Of a stretch of DNA of 41,210 bases, positions 25,874 through 34,505 are shown piece after piece. The notes beneath the pieces are model-generated. The model did no database searches. It had not been told where the DNA came from and was given only the letters and a program-made list of their open reading frames with translations. The stretch's first letter is position 1. Each line of letters begins with the position of its first letter. Both the position numbers and the translations under genes were made by a program. Origin of the DNA: a bacterium UBA3734 (lineage in GTDB: Bacteria; Bacteroidota; Bacteroidia; Bacteroidales; Bacteroidaceae); NCBI GenBank assembly GCA_002372575.1, contig DFHC01000091.1:1-41210 (forward strand). Direction: 5' to 3'.

Positions 25874-27295
25874 ATGTTATTCAATTCATTAGATTTCCTC
25901 CTCTTCTTTCCGGTAGTATGTCTGGTTTACTACGTTATTCCTTCATTGAAATGGAGGAATCTGTTCTTGTTGCTTGCCAGTTACTACTTTTACATGAACT
26001 GGGAGCCTGTATATGCTCTCTTGCTACTGGCAAGCACGGTGATTACCTTCCTGGCATCATTAGGTATTGACAGGTATGAAACCAAAAAGAAATGGATTTT
26101 AGCTTTATCGATTATTGCTAATTTATCTATACTGTTTTTCTTCAAATACTTCAACTGGGCAGCCGACAATGTCGCTTCCTTAATGGATCTTGCAGGCATA
26201 TCTATACATATACCTGAGTTTAAGGTGTTGTTGCCAGTAGGTATCTCTTTTTATATTTTTCAGGCACTTGGCTATTCGATTGACGTGTACTACAAGTCTG
26301 TCAAGGTGGAAAAGAACTTCTTCACCTATGCGCTTTTCGTGTCCTTTTTCCCCCAGTTGGTGGCAGGGCCTATAGAAAGGTCAACCAACTTATTGCAGCA
26401 ATTCCACGTTAAGCATAAGTTTAGTTCTGAACAGGCAATCAAGGGGGTAACCTTGATGTTGTGGGGCTACTTCTTGAAACTGGTCATTGCTGATAATCTT
26501 GCCGTTCTCGTAGATAGTGTGTACAACCATCTCGATATCCAGACAACAGGGGGAAGTGCCTTGGTTGCAAGCATATTCTTTTGTTTTCAGTTGTATGGAG
26601 ATTTTGCCGGTTATTCCTTTATTGCCATTGGTAGTGCTGCAGTGATGGGATATAAACTCATGGATAATTTCCGTCGTCCCTATTTCTTCTCTGTGTCAGT
26701 ACAGGATTTCTGGAAAAGAAACCATATTTCATTGACCACATGGTTTATGGATTATGTGTATTATCCTTTGGTAGGAAGTAGTACCAGTCAGAAATGGTGG
26801 TGCTTTTGCATTTTCTTCACATTCTTCCTCTCTGGTTTCTGGCATGGTGCTAATTGGACTTATGTTGTATCATTCTCGATATTTGGTATATATCTGGTTG
26901 TTTGTATTCTGAAAGAGAAGCGACAAAAGAAGTTTGAAAAGAAATATCAGTTGAAGAAAAAGGAATGGTGGCTGTGGCTGAATCGCGTTGTAACATTCTT
27001 TTTGGTGATGTTTGCTTTAGTCTTCTTCCGTGCCAATACGGTCAGCGATGGCTTCACGATAATACGTCGTATCTTTACCAATCTTGATGGTCTGGTTCTA
27101 TTCTTTAACGACAAAAGAGTCCTCTTATTCTTATTACTATTGTTTGTCGTAGAGTATGCAATAGAGTATAAAAAGACATCACTTGCCGAACGGCATTTCT
27201 TGTCTTTCTATACAGTATCATCAATTGCATTAGCATATATCATTCTATTATTTGGAAACTTTGGTCGTAATGAGTTTATCTATTTCCAGTTCTAA
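25874..27295 (+). CDS. MBOAT family O-acyltransferase (AlgI/DltB-like)
   Basis: 473-residue polytopic membrane enzyme. MBOAT features: FFPQLVAGPIERSTNLLQQ, QDFWKRNHISLTTWFMDYVYYPL cut here as two adjoining blocks, and the catalytic His324 in SGFWHGANWTY. Such proteins pass acyl groups across the membrane for O-acylation of exported polysaccharide. The next gene encodes an SGNH-like partner, as in alginate (AlgI with AlgJ/AlgX) and D-alanylation (DltB with DltD) systems. The dedicated ACPs nearby could be its acyl donors, as DltC is for DltB (inference). Starts 4 nt after KASIII-1. Confidence 0.87.
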   Translation: MLFNSLDFLLFFPVVCLVYYVIPSLKWRNLFLLLASYYFYMNWEPVYALLLLASTVITFLASLGIDRYETKKKWILALSIIANLSILFFFKYFNWAADNVASLMDLAGISIHIPEFKVLLPVGISFYIFQALGYSIDVYYKSVKVEKNFFTYALFVSFFPQLVAGPIERSTNLLQQFHVKHKFSSEQAIKGVTLMLWGYFLKLVIADNLAVLVDSVYNHLDIQTTGGSALVASIFFCFQLYGDFAGYSFIAIGSAAVMGYKLMDNFRRPYFFSVSVQDFWKRNHISLTTWFMDYVYYPLVGSSTSQKWWCFCIFFTFFLSGFWHGANWTYVVSFSIFGIYLVVCILKEKRQKKFEKKYQLKKKEWWLWLNRVVTFFLVMFALVFFRANTVSDGFTIIRRIFTNLDGLVLFFNDKRVLLFLLLLFVVEYAIEYKKTSLAERHFLSFYTVSSIALAYIILLFGNFGRNEFIYFQF

Positions 27296-27298
27296 GTA

Positions 27299-28228
27299 AT
27301 GAACAAGTTTTTGAAATACATCTTGTTGCTGGTCCTGTTTGCCTATATTCTTCCAGCAATATTAGCCTTTTCCTTACCTTCCAACCCTAATGGTTATTAC
27401 AAAGGTTACGAGTTAAAGTATAACCGTTTGGATACCATGAAGAGCCCGCGTCTTTTAATTTTTGGAGGTAGCGAAATCGCTTTGGCAATAAATACTCGAT
27501 TGTTGCAAGATAGCCTGAAAATGAATGTGGCAAATTTAGGTTTGCATGCAGGACTTGGTGTCGATTTAAATCTGAATGACGCGCTGAAGCATTCCCGAAA
27601 AGGAGATATAGTCCTTTTTTCTTTTAGTTCCTTTTTAGGGTCAGGTCAAGGGGGGAGCGATGCTTTCAGCATACCTTATTTAGTCGATTATTTTCCTAGT
27701 AAATTCTTTGAGTTGAGTCGTCAAAACAAGATTTGTGCCGTATGTGGTGTTTTCCCCTTGTTAAAAGGAAAAATCAATTATTTAAAGAGTAAATGGGGTG
27801 GGGAAGCCACTCAGTTTTATACATTGAAAAGCATTGACGAGTATGGAGATATTATAAAGCCCCAAAGAGAACCTTATGTTTATCCTGGAAAGGGTAAGGT
27901 TGATTCGACTGATTACGTTACAAATAATACTTCTTATTTGACCTCTGTAGCAGACCGTATGAATACGCTCAAGAAGCGTGGATGTATTGTATATATCATA
28001 CCTTCAGTAAGGCATCTGTTGAGGTATCAATCAGATAGACTTGCAATTGAACGGTTGGCTGACTTCATGAAAGAAAGAGGAATTGAACAGCTTTTTGATG
28101 CAAAAGAGTCTGCGGTCTCTAATGATCTTTTGTATGATAATCCGTATCATACAAATAATGAAGGTGCCGTATTCTACTCCAATCTGATAGTAAAGTATTT
28201 GAATCCCGTTTTATCAGCACAACAATGA
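27299..28228 (+). CDS. SGNH/DltD-AlgJ-like membrane-anchored acyltransferase partner
   Basis: 309 residues with an uncleaved-looking N-terminal hydrophobic anchor (FLKYILLLVLFAYILPAILAF) and an extracytoplasmic domain. The nucleophile is probably Ser58 in FGGSEIAL, and the Asp/His pair Asp280 and His284 in YDNPYHTNNEG, the SGNH block V layout. Likely takes the acyl group exported by the MBOAT protein encoded 3 nt upstream and places it on the glycan. Overlaps the next gene by 4 nt (ATGA). Sequence similarity to named families is weak, so the call depends on motifs plus position. Confidence 0.72.
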   Translation: MNKFLKYILLLVLFAYILPAILAFSLPSNPNGYYKGYELKYNRLDTMKSPRLLIFGGSEIALAINTRLLQDSLKMNVANLGLHAGLGVDLNLNDALKHSRKGDIVLFSFSSFLGSGQGGSDAFSIPYLVDYFPSKFFELSRQNKICAVCGVFPLLKGKINYLKSKWGGEATQFYTLKSIDEYGDIIKPQREPYVYPGKGKVDSTDYVTNNTSYLTSVADRMNTLKKRGCIVYIIPSVRHLLRYQSDRLAIERLADFMKERGIEQLFDAKESAVSNDLLYDNPYHTNNEGAVFYSNLIVKYLNPVLSAQQ

Positions 28229-29310
28229 GCAAACGAATTGAATATATCGATGCACTTCGGGGATTTTGTATGTACCTTGTCGTGTATTCGCATGTATGGA
28301 CATATGGCTATAAGGCCGACTCGTCGAATTCGTTTGATCATATCCTGGTCAACTTTTTCTTAGCACTATTCTTCTTTGTTAGTGGTTTCGTGGCATATAA
28401 AAAGGACTTCTCCTGGACTGTTGGAACTGTTACAGAAATTTGGAAGAGGAAATTTGTGCAACTCATCATACCTTCTGTTATCTTTTGCGCTCTCTTCTGC
28501 TGGCAGTTAGCCTGCAATTGGAAAACTGCATACAACCCTGAACCACTTTTGGGTATTGCCACATCATGGTACTGGTTTACGGTCCAACTGTTTATCTTTT
28601 TTGTTTTCTATACCTTGACAATGTTGATGCTCCGGCATGTGAAGAGTGACTACCATAGTTTTTCCCTAATTGTTATTGCTCTTCTTATATATTGCATCAG
28701 TTTCTCTCATACAATCATTGAAAGAACACAAATTGGTGCTGATTTCTTCCGGTATTTAGGGATGAAGCACTGGAGGTTATATGTATTCTTCATCATGGGT
28801 GTCTTAATGAGAAAGCATATCTCAGCAATGAAGAAGTGTATTGAGCATCCTATGTGGATGGCAGTGATTGTTATGGTTTTCTTTTTGATGGTATTTTGTT
28901 CTGATCACATTACTCTACCACTGTGGAAACCAATTGGTGCTATTGTATATGGCGGAGTGAGTATTTTGGTTATTTTTGCGTTCTTCTCCAAGCACTATAC
29001 TTCTTTCTCTCATGAGAAGATATTGGGACGAACCATGCAATATGTCGGTAAGCGGACATTGGATATTTATATGATCCATTATTTCATACTGCCGAGACAT
29101 CTGAAATGTTTTGGCCATTTTTTTTCGGATAATTTGAATCCTGTGATAGAGTTCTTTGTAACGTCCATAATTGTCTTGTTGATTATCGCTATTTCGGTTT
29201 TGATAGGCAACATTATTAGACTCAGTCCTTTTCTATCGCATTATCTGTTAGGAGAAAAGTCGTCTTCTAAAAACAAGCATATGCATTCGAACATATTGAG
29301 ATGGATTTGA
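28225..29310 (+). CDS. Acyltransferase family 3 membrane protein
   Basis: 361 residues, about ten transmembrane helices. The N terminus has the family motif Arg12-x10-His23 (DALRGFCMYLVVYSHV), and the rest is typical of OafA/Oac-type O-acetyltransferases without an SGNH extension. Probably O-acetylates a sugar of the surface glycan using acetyl-CoA. Its 3' end overlaps the next, truncated acyltransferase by 10 nt. Confidence 0.85.
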   Translation: MSKRIEYIDALRGFCMYLVVYSHVWTYGYKADSSNSFDHILVNFFLALFFFVSGFVAYKKDFSWTVGTVTEIWKRKFVQLIIPSVIFCALFCWQLACNWKTAYNPEPLLGIATSWYWFTVQLFIFFVFYTLTMLMLRHVKSDYHSFSLIVIALLIYCISFSHTIIERTQIGADFFRYLGMKHWRLYVFFIMGVLMRKHISAMKKCIEHPMWMAVIVMVFFLMVFCSDHITLPLWKPIGAIVYGGVSILVIFAFFSKHYTSFSHEKILGRTMQYVGKRTLDIYMIHYFILPRHLKCFGHFFSDNLNPVIEFFVTSIIVLLIIAISVLIGNIIRLSPFLSHYLLGEKSSSKNKHMHSNILRWI

Positions 29311-29633
29311 AACGGAATAGTTCTATAGACTTTGCTGCCGGCCTGATGATTGTGTCAATGATTATGATGCACATTCGATTCTTTTCAGGAAGTAAATGGT
29401 GTTCTTTCTTAACAGACCTGCTCCCATTCTTCTTGGCTTGGTTCTATTTCAAGTCTGGTATGTTCTATAAAGAGAGAAATTGGATTGACACGTTAAAGAA
29501 TGGCTATTCAAAGTTGATCAAGCCGTTTCTTATCTTTTCTGTAATAGGATTTGTCTTGTATCTTATATTCAATGGAACGGTTAACTGGAAACTTTCAATC
29601 AAGGAGTTTGTGATGTTGTTTTTTTTTTGCTAA
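29301..29633 (+). pseudogene. Truncated acyltransferase family 3 gene
   Basis: 110 residues matching only the N-terminal third of an acyltransferase-3/fucose 4-O-acetylase-like protein (SSIDFAAGLMIVSMIMMHI, then three hydrophobic helices); full members have about 330. The frame ends right after a T10 tract (29619-29628). Gaining or losing one T does not restore a long frame, as both other frames stop within a few codons, and the following 184 nt show no remnant of the missing part. I read this as a gene cut by a deletion rather than a phase-variable gene. Confidence 0.7.
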
Positions 29634-29817
29634 ATAGCAATGAGCCGTTGGGGTAGTTTAGCATCCTCAAGACACGAGAATGTTATATAGACGGAATCTT
29701 GGTTCAATAGTTATTGACGGAGACATTTTTTATGGAAAAAAGAAATAATCGTATAGTTAGTGCAATGCATAAATCATAATATTTTAACAAATTTGTAATT
29801 ATTAAATTAATTTAGTT
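29634..29817 (+). other. Non-coding spacer before ACP2
   Basis: 184 nt, AT-rich, with no long frame and no exact TAnnTTTG box. Probably scar sequence left by the loss of the acyltransferase 3' end and where the second ACP-KASIII module was joined. Confidence 0.4.
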
Positions 29818-30048
29818 ATGGAAATTAAAGATTTTGTTGAAAATTTTGCAGCTCAGTTTGATGATACTGACGCAAGCGAGATTACGGCTGGTACCGTATT
29901 CAAGGAACTAGACGAGTGGTCGTCTCTGATTGCTCTGAGTGTGATTGCCATGGTGGATGAGGAGTATGACATTACCATCAAGGGTGATGACATCCGTAAC
30001 TCGAAGACCGTGGAGGATTTGTTTAACATAGTTAAGTCTAAGGCATAA
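29818..30048 (+). CDS. Acyl carrier protein 2
   Basis: 76 residues; Ser36 in DEWSSLIALS is the phosphopantetheine site. Paralogue of ACP1, most similar in the first 40 residues and divergent in helix III, the part that usually contacts partner enzymes, so partner choice may differ. Stop and the KASIII-2 start share one base (TAATG), showing tight coupling. Confidence 0.88.
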   Translation: MEIKDFVENFAAQFDDTDASEITAGTVFKELDEWSSLIALSVIAMVDEEYDITIKGDDIRNSKTVEDLFNIVKSKA

Positions 30049-31109
30049 TGGCATTCCTGAAGATACCAAATGTCGCTATCAGGGGTATATCCGCCTGTGT
30101 ACCTCCCAAAGTGGAGGAAAACAGGGATATACCCTTCTATACCCCTGAAGAGGCGGAGAAGGTTATAGAGTCTACTGGTGTAGAAAGGAAACATATTGCA
30201 AGCGATGGAATAACAGCCTTTGACCTGGGATTGAAAGCTTGCGAGAAACTGCTGAATGATCTCGGCTGGGAACGAGATTCGGTAGACCTGATATGCAATG
30301 TCACTCAAACAAGTGATTACACAAACCATCCTAATGTGTTTCTTCTTCATGAGAAATTAGGGTTAAAAAATGAGTGCATGTCACTTGATATGTACCATGG
30401 CTGCCCAGGATGGGTTGTCGGGCTTAGTTCTGCTGCTGCATTAATGAGTCAAGGGACATTAAAACGTGCTCTTCTGGTTGCGGGAGACAATATCACGTCC
30501 GTTCAGTATCGACAGGACCGAGAGAGTAGACCTTTGTTTGGTGATGCTGGCTCGTGCACGGCTTTAGAGTTTGATGAAGATGCTTCTCCACTCTATTTTC
30601 AAACTGGCACCAATAGCGTTGACGGTGTGGCTTTGATACACAAGAAGGGTGGTATGCGTGAACCTCATACTCTTGAGACATATAAGCAAGAACTCGGCAT
30701 GCTTTCCGGCCAACTATCCACAGATGGCGTAGAAGACTTGATGGATGGGATGAGTGTATTCTCTTTTGGAATTACAACACCGCCGAAGAGTATCAAGAAG
30801 CTATGCGAAGAGTTTAACATCGACTTGTCGGGCATAGACAAGCTGGTTCTGCATCAGGCAAACAAATTCATGATCAATAAGATTGTGAAAAAGCTAAAAA
30901 TGGATCCCGAGAAAGCCCCGTCTTGTCTGAAAGACTACGGTAACACGACTAACTCTTCTATACCTCTTACTATAGTAACCCAATGCAATGCTGAGTATAG
31001 TTCAAAGAAACTTTCCACGATAAGTTGTGGATTTGGTACGGGATTGTCGTGGGGGACTGTATATTTTGAGACTGACCATATCGTATGTCCTGATATCATC
31101 AATTATTAA
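30048..31109 (+). CDS. 3-oxoacyl-ACP synthase III-like protein 2
   Basis: 353 residues, KASIII fold with Cys119 (YHGCPGW), His269 (LHQANKF) and Asn299 (YGNTTNSS) all kept; C-terminal GFGTGLSWG. It begins MAFLKIPNV, nearly the same as KASIII-3 (MAFLEIKNV), and both share a MDGMSVFSF(G/A)IT helix absent from KASIII-1. It carries an extra loop around residues 195-235 relative to ordinary FabH. Probably acts on ACP2 just upstream. Substrate unknown. Confidence 0.86.
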   Translation: MAFLKIPNVAIRGISACVPPKVEENRDIPFYTPEEAEKVIESTGVERKHIASDGITAFDLGLKACEKLLNDLGWERDSVDLICNVTQTSDYTNHPNVFLLHEKLGLKNECMSLDMYHGCPGWVVGLSSAAALMSQGTLKRALLVAGDNITSVQYRQDRESRPLFGDAGSCTALEFDEDASPLYFQTGTNSVDGVALIHKKGGMREPHTLETYKQELGMLSGQLSTDGVEDLMDGMSVFSFGITTPPKSIKKLCEEFNIDLSGIDKLVLHQANKFMINKIVKKLKMDPEKAPSCLKDYGNTTNSSIPLTIVTQCNAEYSSKKLSTISCGFGTGLSWGTVYFETDHIVCPDIINY

Positions 31110-31111
31110 TT

Positions 31112-31876
31112 ATGTATAATCCATATTCATTAGAAAATAAGACGATATTGATAACTGGAGCTTCGTCTGGAATAGGTAAGGCGACTGCTTTGGAATGCGC
31201 AAAGTTAGGTGCTTCACTGGTGGTAACTGCAAGAAACAAAGAGCGCCTTCAGACTGTGCTTGGTAAACTTGACAGGTCAAAAGCCCAGGAGCATCAGATG
31301 GTCTTGGCTGACATCGCCACGGATGAGGGACTAAACACCTTAATATCATCATTACCAGCTCTTGACGGAGTCTCCAGTAATGCTGGTATTATTGTAGTGA
31401 ATGCCCCTATTAAATTCTTGAAAGATGATGTTATGGAAAATGTCTATAATGTCAATACGATGTCACATGTGAAGCTGGCAAGGAATCTTTATAAAAAGAA
31501 GATATTAAAGAAGAATGCGTCATACGTTTTCACGGTCTCAGTGGGAGGGGTGACTGCCTTTAATGTAGGCAACTCTGCTTATGGCATGGCAAAGGCTGCT
31601 TTGAATTCCTTCATGAAATTCTGTGCTGTAGACTTCTCAACACGTGGAATCCGATGTAATTCTGTGTGTCCTGGAATGATTGAAACTCCGATGACAGACA
31701 CAAACGGGCTGTTTACGGAAGATGATTACCAAAAGGACATGGAGCATTATCTCCTTAAGAGATATGGGAAACCTGAGGAGGTCGCGTGGACTACTGCTTT
31801 CTTACTTTCAGATGCCTCTTCTTTCATTACAGGAGTCCCTCTTCTGGTGGATGGCGGTGCTTCAATAGTAAAATAA
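31112..31876 (+). CDS. Short-chain dehydrogenase/reductase 2
   Basis: 254-residue SDR with TGASSGIGKA, Tyr157 and Lys161 in YGMAK, and the SFITGVPLLVDGGA end. Its opening (YNPYSLENKTILITGASSGIG read as two short blocks) is close to that of SDR1, so SDR1 and SDR2 are paralogues from duplication of an ACP-SDR-KASIII module. Lies 2 nt after KASIII-2 and 4 nt before KASIII-3. Likely 3-oxoacyl-ACP reductase or a sugar/ketone reductase. Confidence 0.85.
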   Translation: MYNPYSLENKTILITGASSGIGKATALECAKLGASLVVTARNKERLQTVLGKLDRSKAQEHQMVLADIATDEGLNTLISSLPALDGVSSNAGIIVVNAPIKFLKDDVMENVYNVNTMSHVKLARNLYKKKILKKNASYVFTVSVGGVTAFNVGNSAYGMAKAALNSFMKFCAVDFSTRGIRCNSVCPGMIETPMTDTNGLFTEDDYQKDMEHYLLKRYGKPEEVAWTTAFLLSDASSFITGVPLLVDGGASIVK

Positions 31877-31880
31877 TTAT

Positions 31881-32945
31881 ATGGCATTCTTAGAAATAAA
31901 GAACGTAGAAATCAAAGCTGTTGCTACGGCGGTGCCTAAGCAGATTAAGGTCGCAAAGGAGCAGCCTTTCTTTACAGCCATTGAGGCAGAGAACTTCACT
32001 AATGTCACAGGTGTCGTCAGCTCGCATGTGGCTCCGGCAGATATGACACTCTCGGATCTGTGTCAGGCAGCAGCGGAGAAACTGTTTGAGGCATCTGATT
32101 GGGAGCGGGAGAGCATCGACCTGATCATGTTTGTATCGACCTCCCGTGACTTTTATATCTGTCCAAACACAGCAAATATTCTTCAGGATAAACTGGGACT
32201 AAAAACATCAGTGATAGCGATTGACCTGCCATTTGCTTGTTCTGGTTATGTATATGGATTGAGTGTTGCATCTTCATTGATGCAGAACGGACAACTTAAA
32301 CGGGCGTTGCTGTGTGTTGGTGAAATGACTTCGAAGAATCAGTCTAATCTCGATAAGACAGTTTGGCCGCTTCATGGCGATGCTGGATCAGCAACATTCT
32401 TAGAGTATAATCCCGAGGCTAAGCATCCGATGCAATTTAACCTTGGCAGTGATGGTAGTGGTTGGGAGGCAATTATCTGTCGTGAGGTGGGTATTCGCAA
32501 CCCAACAACTTCAGAATCATTGGTCGTGAAAAAGTATGATGAAGGTATTGAGCGTAATGGCATGCAGTGCTCTATGGATGGTATGTCGGTGTTCTCGTTT
32601 GCAATTACCAGGCCAGGAAAGTGCATTAAGGAATTGGTGGAACATTTTGCTATTGACCTGCCTAACATAGATTATCTCCTGATTCATCAGGCTAATAAGA
32701 TGATAGATGAGAAAATTCGTAAGAAACTGAAACTATCAGAGGAAAAGGTTCCTTACAGTATGCCCTATTTTGGTAATACAAGTTCCTGTACTATACCTAT
32801 AACCATGACTTCTCAAATCCGTGAAACATTAGAATCAAAGGAGAATGAATTGGTAATGTGTGGTTTTGGTTCCGGTTTGTCATGGGGATCTGCTCATGTC
32901 TATACTGATAAGATTATTTGTTTGCCTGTTATTGAAGTTGAATGA
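31881..32945 (+). CDS. 3-oxoacyl-ACP synthase III-like protein 3
   Basis: 354 residues, catalytic Cys120 (FACSGYVYG), His269 (IHQANK) and Asn299 (FGNTSS) present; GFGSGLSWG C terminus. Paralogue of KASIII-2. With both copies keeping full triads, two condensations or two different primers/acceptors are suggested rather than a chain-length-factor-like partner, in which the Cys would be lost. Confidence 0.86.
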   Translation: MAFLEIKNVEIKAVATAVPKQIKVAKEQPFFTAIEAENFTNVTGVVSSHVAPADMTLSDLCQAAAEKLFEASDWERESIDLIMFVSTSRDFYICPNTANILQDKLGLKTSVIAIDLPFACSGYVYGLSVASSLMQNGQLKRALLCVGEMTSKNQSNLDKTVWPLHGDAGSATFLEYNPEAKHPMQFNLGSDGSGWEAIICREVGIRNPTTSESLVVKKYDEGIERNGMQCSMDGMSVFSFAITRPGKCIKELVEHFAIDLPNIDYLLIHQANKMIDEKIRKKLKLSEEKVPYSMPYFGNTSSCTIPITMTSQIRETLESKENELVMCGFGSGLSWGSAHVYTDKIICLPVIEVE

Positions 32946-32946
32946 T

Positions 32947-33690
32947 ATGGGGAGGCTTGAAAGCAAGACAGCCATGATAACTGGATGTAACCGAGGTATC
33001 GGTAAGGCGATAGTGGAAAAGTTCGCTTCTGAAGGTGCAAATATCATTTGTGCCATTCGCAAAGAGAGCCCTGACTTTATAGCCTATACAGATGGGATAT
33101 CCCAAAAGAATGGAGTTTCTATTGATTTTATCTATTTTGATCTTTCTGATGAAGAGGGTATCAAGTCAGCTATTCGTGAACTAGGTAAACAGAAACGAAC
33201 GATAGACATTCTCGTGAATAATGCTGGTGTTCCCGCAGGAGGCTATTTACTGATGACCTCTTTGGCGAAGGTCAAGGAGGTTTTTCAGGTTAACTTCTTC
33301 TCCCAGATTTTAGTGACACAATTGATTGCTAAAATGATGATGAAGCAAAAGAAAGGGGCAATCGTCAATATGAGTTCTGTCACAGCCTTGGATAATCAAG
33401 GAGGATGGACGACATACGGAGGCAGTAAAGCCGCCATGATTAGTTTTACACGCACAATTGCCCGTGAGTTGGCTCCATTTGGTATTCGTGCTAACGCTGT
33501 GGCTCCGGGGCTTATAGATACACAGATGGGGGGCGAGATGGATGAGAAGTTTCAGGCTGAGATGCTGTCCCGTTCAGACATGGGTAGGAAAGGATTGCCA
33601 GAGGAAGTGGCAAACCTAGTCGCATTTCTTGCATCAGATGAGGCATCCTATATCACAGGGCAGGTTATAAGAATTGACGGAGGAATGTAA
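32947..33690 (+). CDS. Short-chain dehydrogenase/reductase 3 (FabG-like)
   Basis: 247 residues from the ATG at 32947, one base after the KASIII-3 stop; the frame extends upstream inside KASIII-3 and is ignored. TGCNRGIGKA cofactor loop, LVNNAGVPAGG, Ser in MSSVTA, Tyr157 and Lys161 in YGGSK, and ASYITGQVIRIDGGM. This is the most FabG-like of the three SDRs and keeps the NNAG motif. Probably reduces a 3-oxoacyl thioester. Ends 2 nt before the transketolase subunit gene. Confidence 0.86.
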   Translation: MGRLESKTAMITGCNRGIGKAIVEKFASEGANIICAIRKESPDFIAYTDGISQKNGVSIDFIYFDLSDEEGIKSAIRELGKQKRTIDILVNNAGVPAGGYLLMTSLAKVKEVFQVNFFSQILVTQLIAKMMMKQKKGAIVNMSSVTALDNQGGWTTYGGSKAAMISFTRTIARELAPFGIRANAVAPGLIDTQMGGEMDEKFQAEMLSRSDMGRKGLPEEVANLVAFLASDEASYITGQVIRIDGGM

Positions 33691-33692
33691 TC

Positions 33693-34505
33693 ATGGATAT
33701 TCAGAAAATAGAAAAAGACTGCTACGAAATGAAACTTAAAGCCCTTGATATGGCTCTGAGTACGAGTTTCGGGGCACATATTGGTGGCGGTTTCTCTGCC
33801 ATGGAGATTATGCGATGCCTGTATGAAGTCGCAAATATACCTTCCATGACTGATGAGGGTCGTGACAGGATTATTATGAGTAAAGGTCATGGCGTGTTGG
33901 CATTGTACACCGCTCTATGGAAAAAAGGTCTTATAACAGAAGAAGACCTGTCTACATTTGAAACTGATGGCACCAAGTTCCATGGTCATGCCCATAGGAA
34001 TATAGAAAAAGGAATAGAATTCTCGGGTGGCAGTCTTGGATTAGGTATTTCCTATGCTGTAGGAGTCGCAAAGGCATGTAAGATGAAGGGTCTTAATAAT
34101 ACGATATATGTACTATTAGGAGACGGAGAGATGGATGAAGGTATCGTCTGGGAGGCCGTCATGTCTGTTGCCCATTTTGACTTGGATAACGTAGTGCTTA
34201 TTATAGACAGGAATAAGTTTCAACTTGACGGCCCTACCCAGGAAATTATGGATATTCATCCATTAGAGGACAAACTTAAGGATTTTGGCTACGAGACAGA
34301 TACTGTTGACGGGCACTCCATTGAGAATCTTTTATCTGTGTTTTCAAAAGAATTTAAAGGACCGAGGGCTATTATTGCTGATACTATCAAGGGGAATGGT
34401 ATCTCTTTCCTGATTAACAACAAGATTTCACATCAGTGTGTCTTGAGCAAGAAAAAGTATGAGCAGGCAATTAATGAGATAAAGGAGGCATACGATGGAG
34501 AATAA
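33693..34505 (+). CDS. Transketolase-like protein, N-terminal (TPP-binding) subunit
   Basis: 270 residues, equal to the first third of transketolase. TPP/Mg motif from Gly143 (GDGEMDEGIVWEA) to Asn174 (DRN), the SKGHG and GSLGLGISYAVG stretches, and the thumb HGHAHRN segment are all present. Works with the next gene as a split enzyme moving a two-carbon ketol unit between sugars or to another acceptor. Overlaps the C-terminal subunit gene by 11 nt. Split transketolases also occur as general metabolic enzymes, but this one lies inside an acyl-glycan operon, so a special acceptor is likely (inference). Confidence 0.88.
   Translation: MDIQKIEKDCYEMKLKALDMALSTSFGAHIGGGFSAMEIMRCLYEVANIPSMTDEGRDRIIMSKGHGVLALYTALWKKGLITEEDLSTFETDGTKFHGHAHRNIEKGIEFSGGSLGLGISYAVGVAKACKMKGLNNTIYVLLGDGEMDEGIVWEAVMSVAHFDLDNVVLIIDRNKFQLDGPTQEIMDIHPLEDKLKDFGYETDTVDGHSIENLLSVFSKEFKGPRAIIADTIKGNGISFLINNKISHQCVLSKKKYEQAINEIKEAYDGE

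Noticed and set aside
29619..29628. T10 tract as a phase-variation switch of the short acyltransferase
   Set aside because: Both shifted frames also stop within a few codons and no downstream acyltransferase coding remains, so slippage cannot restore a full protein.
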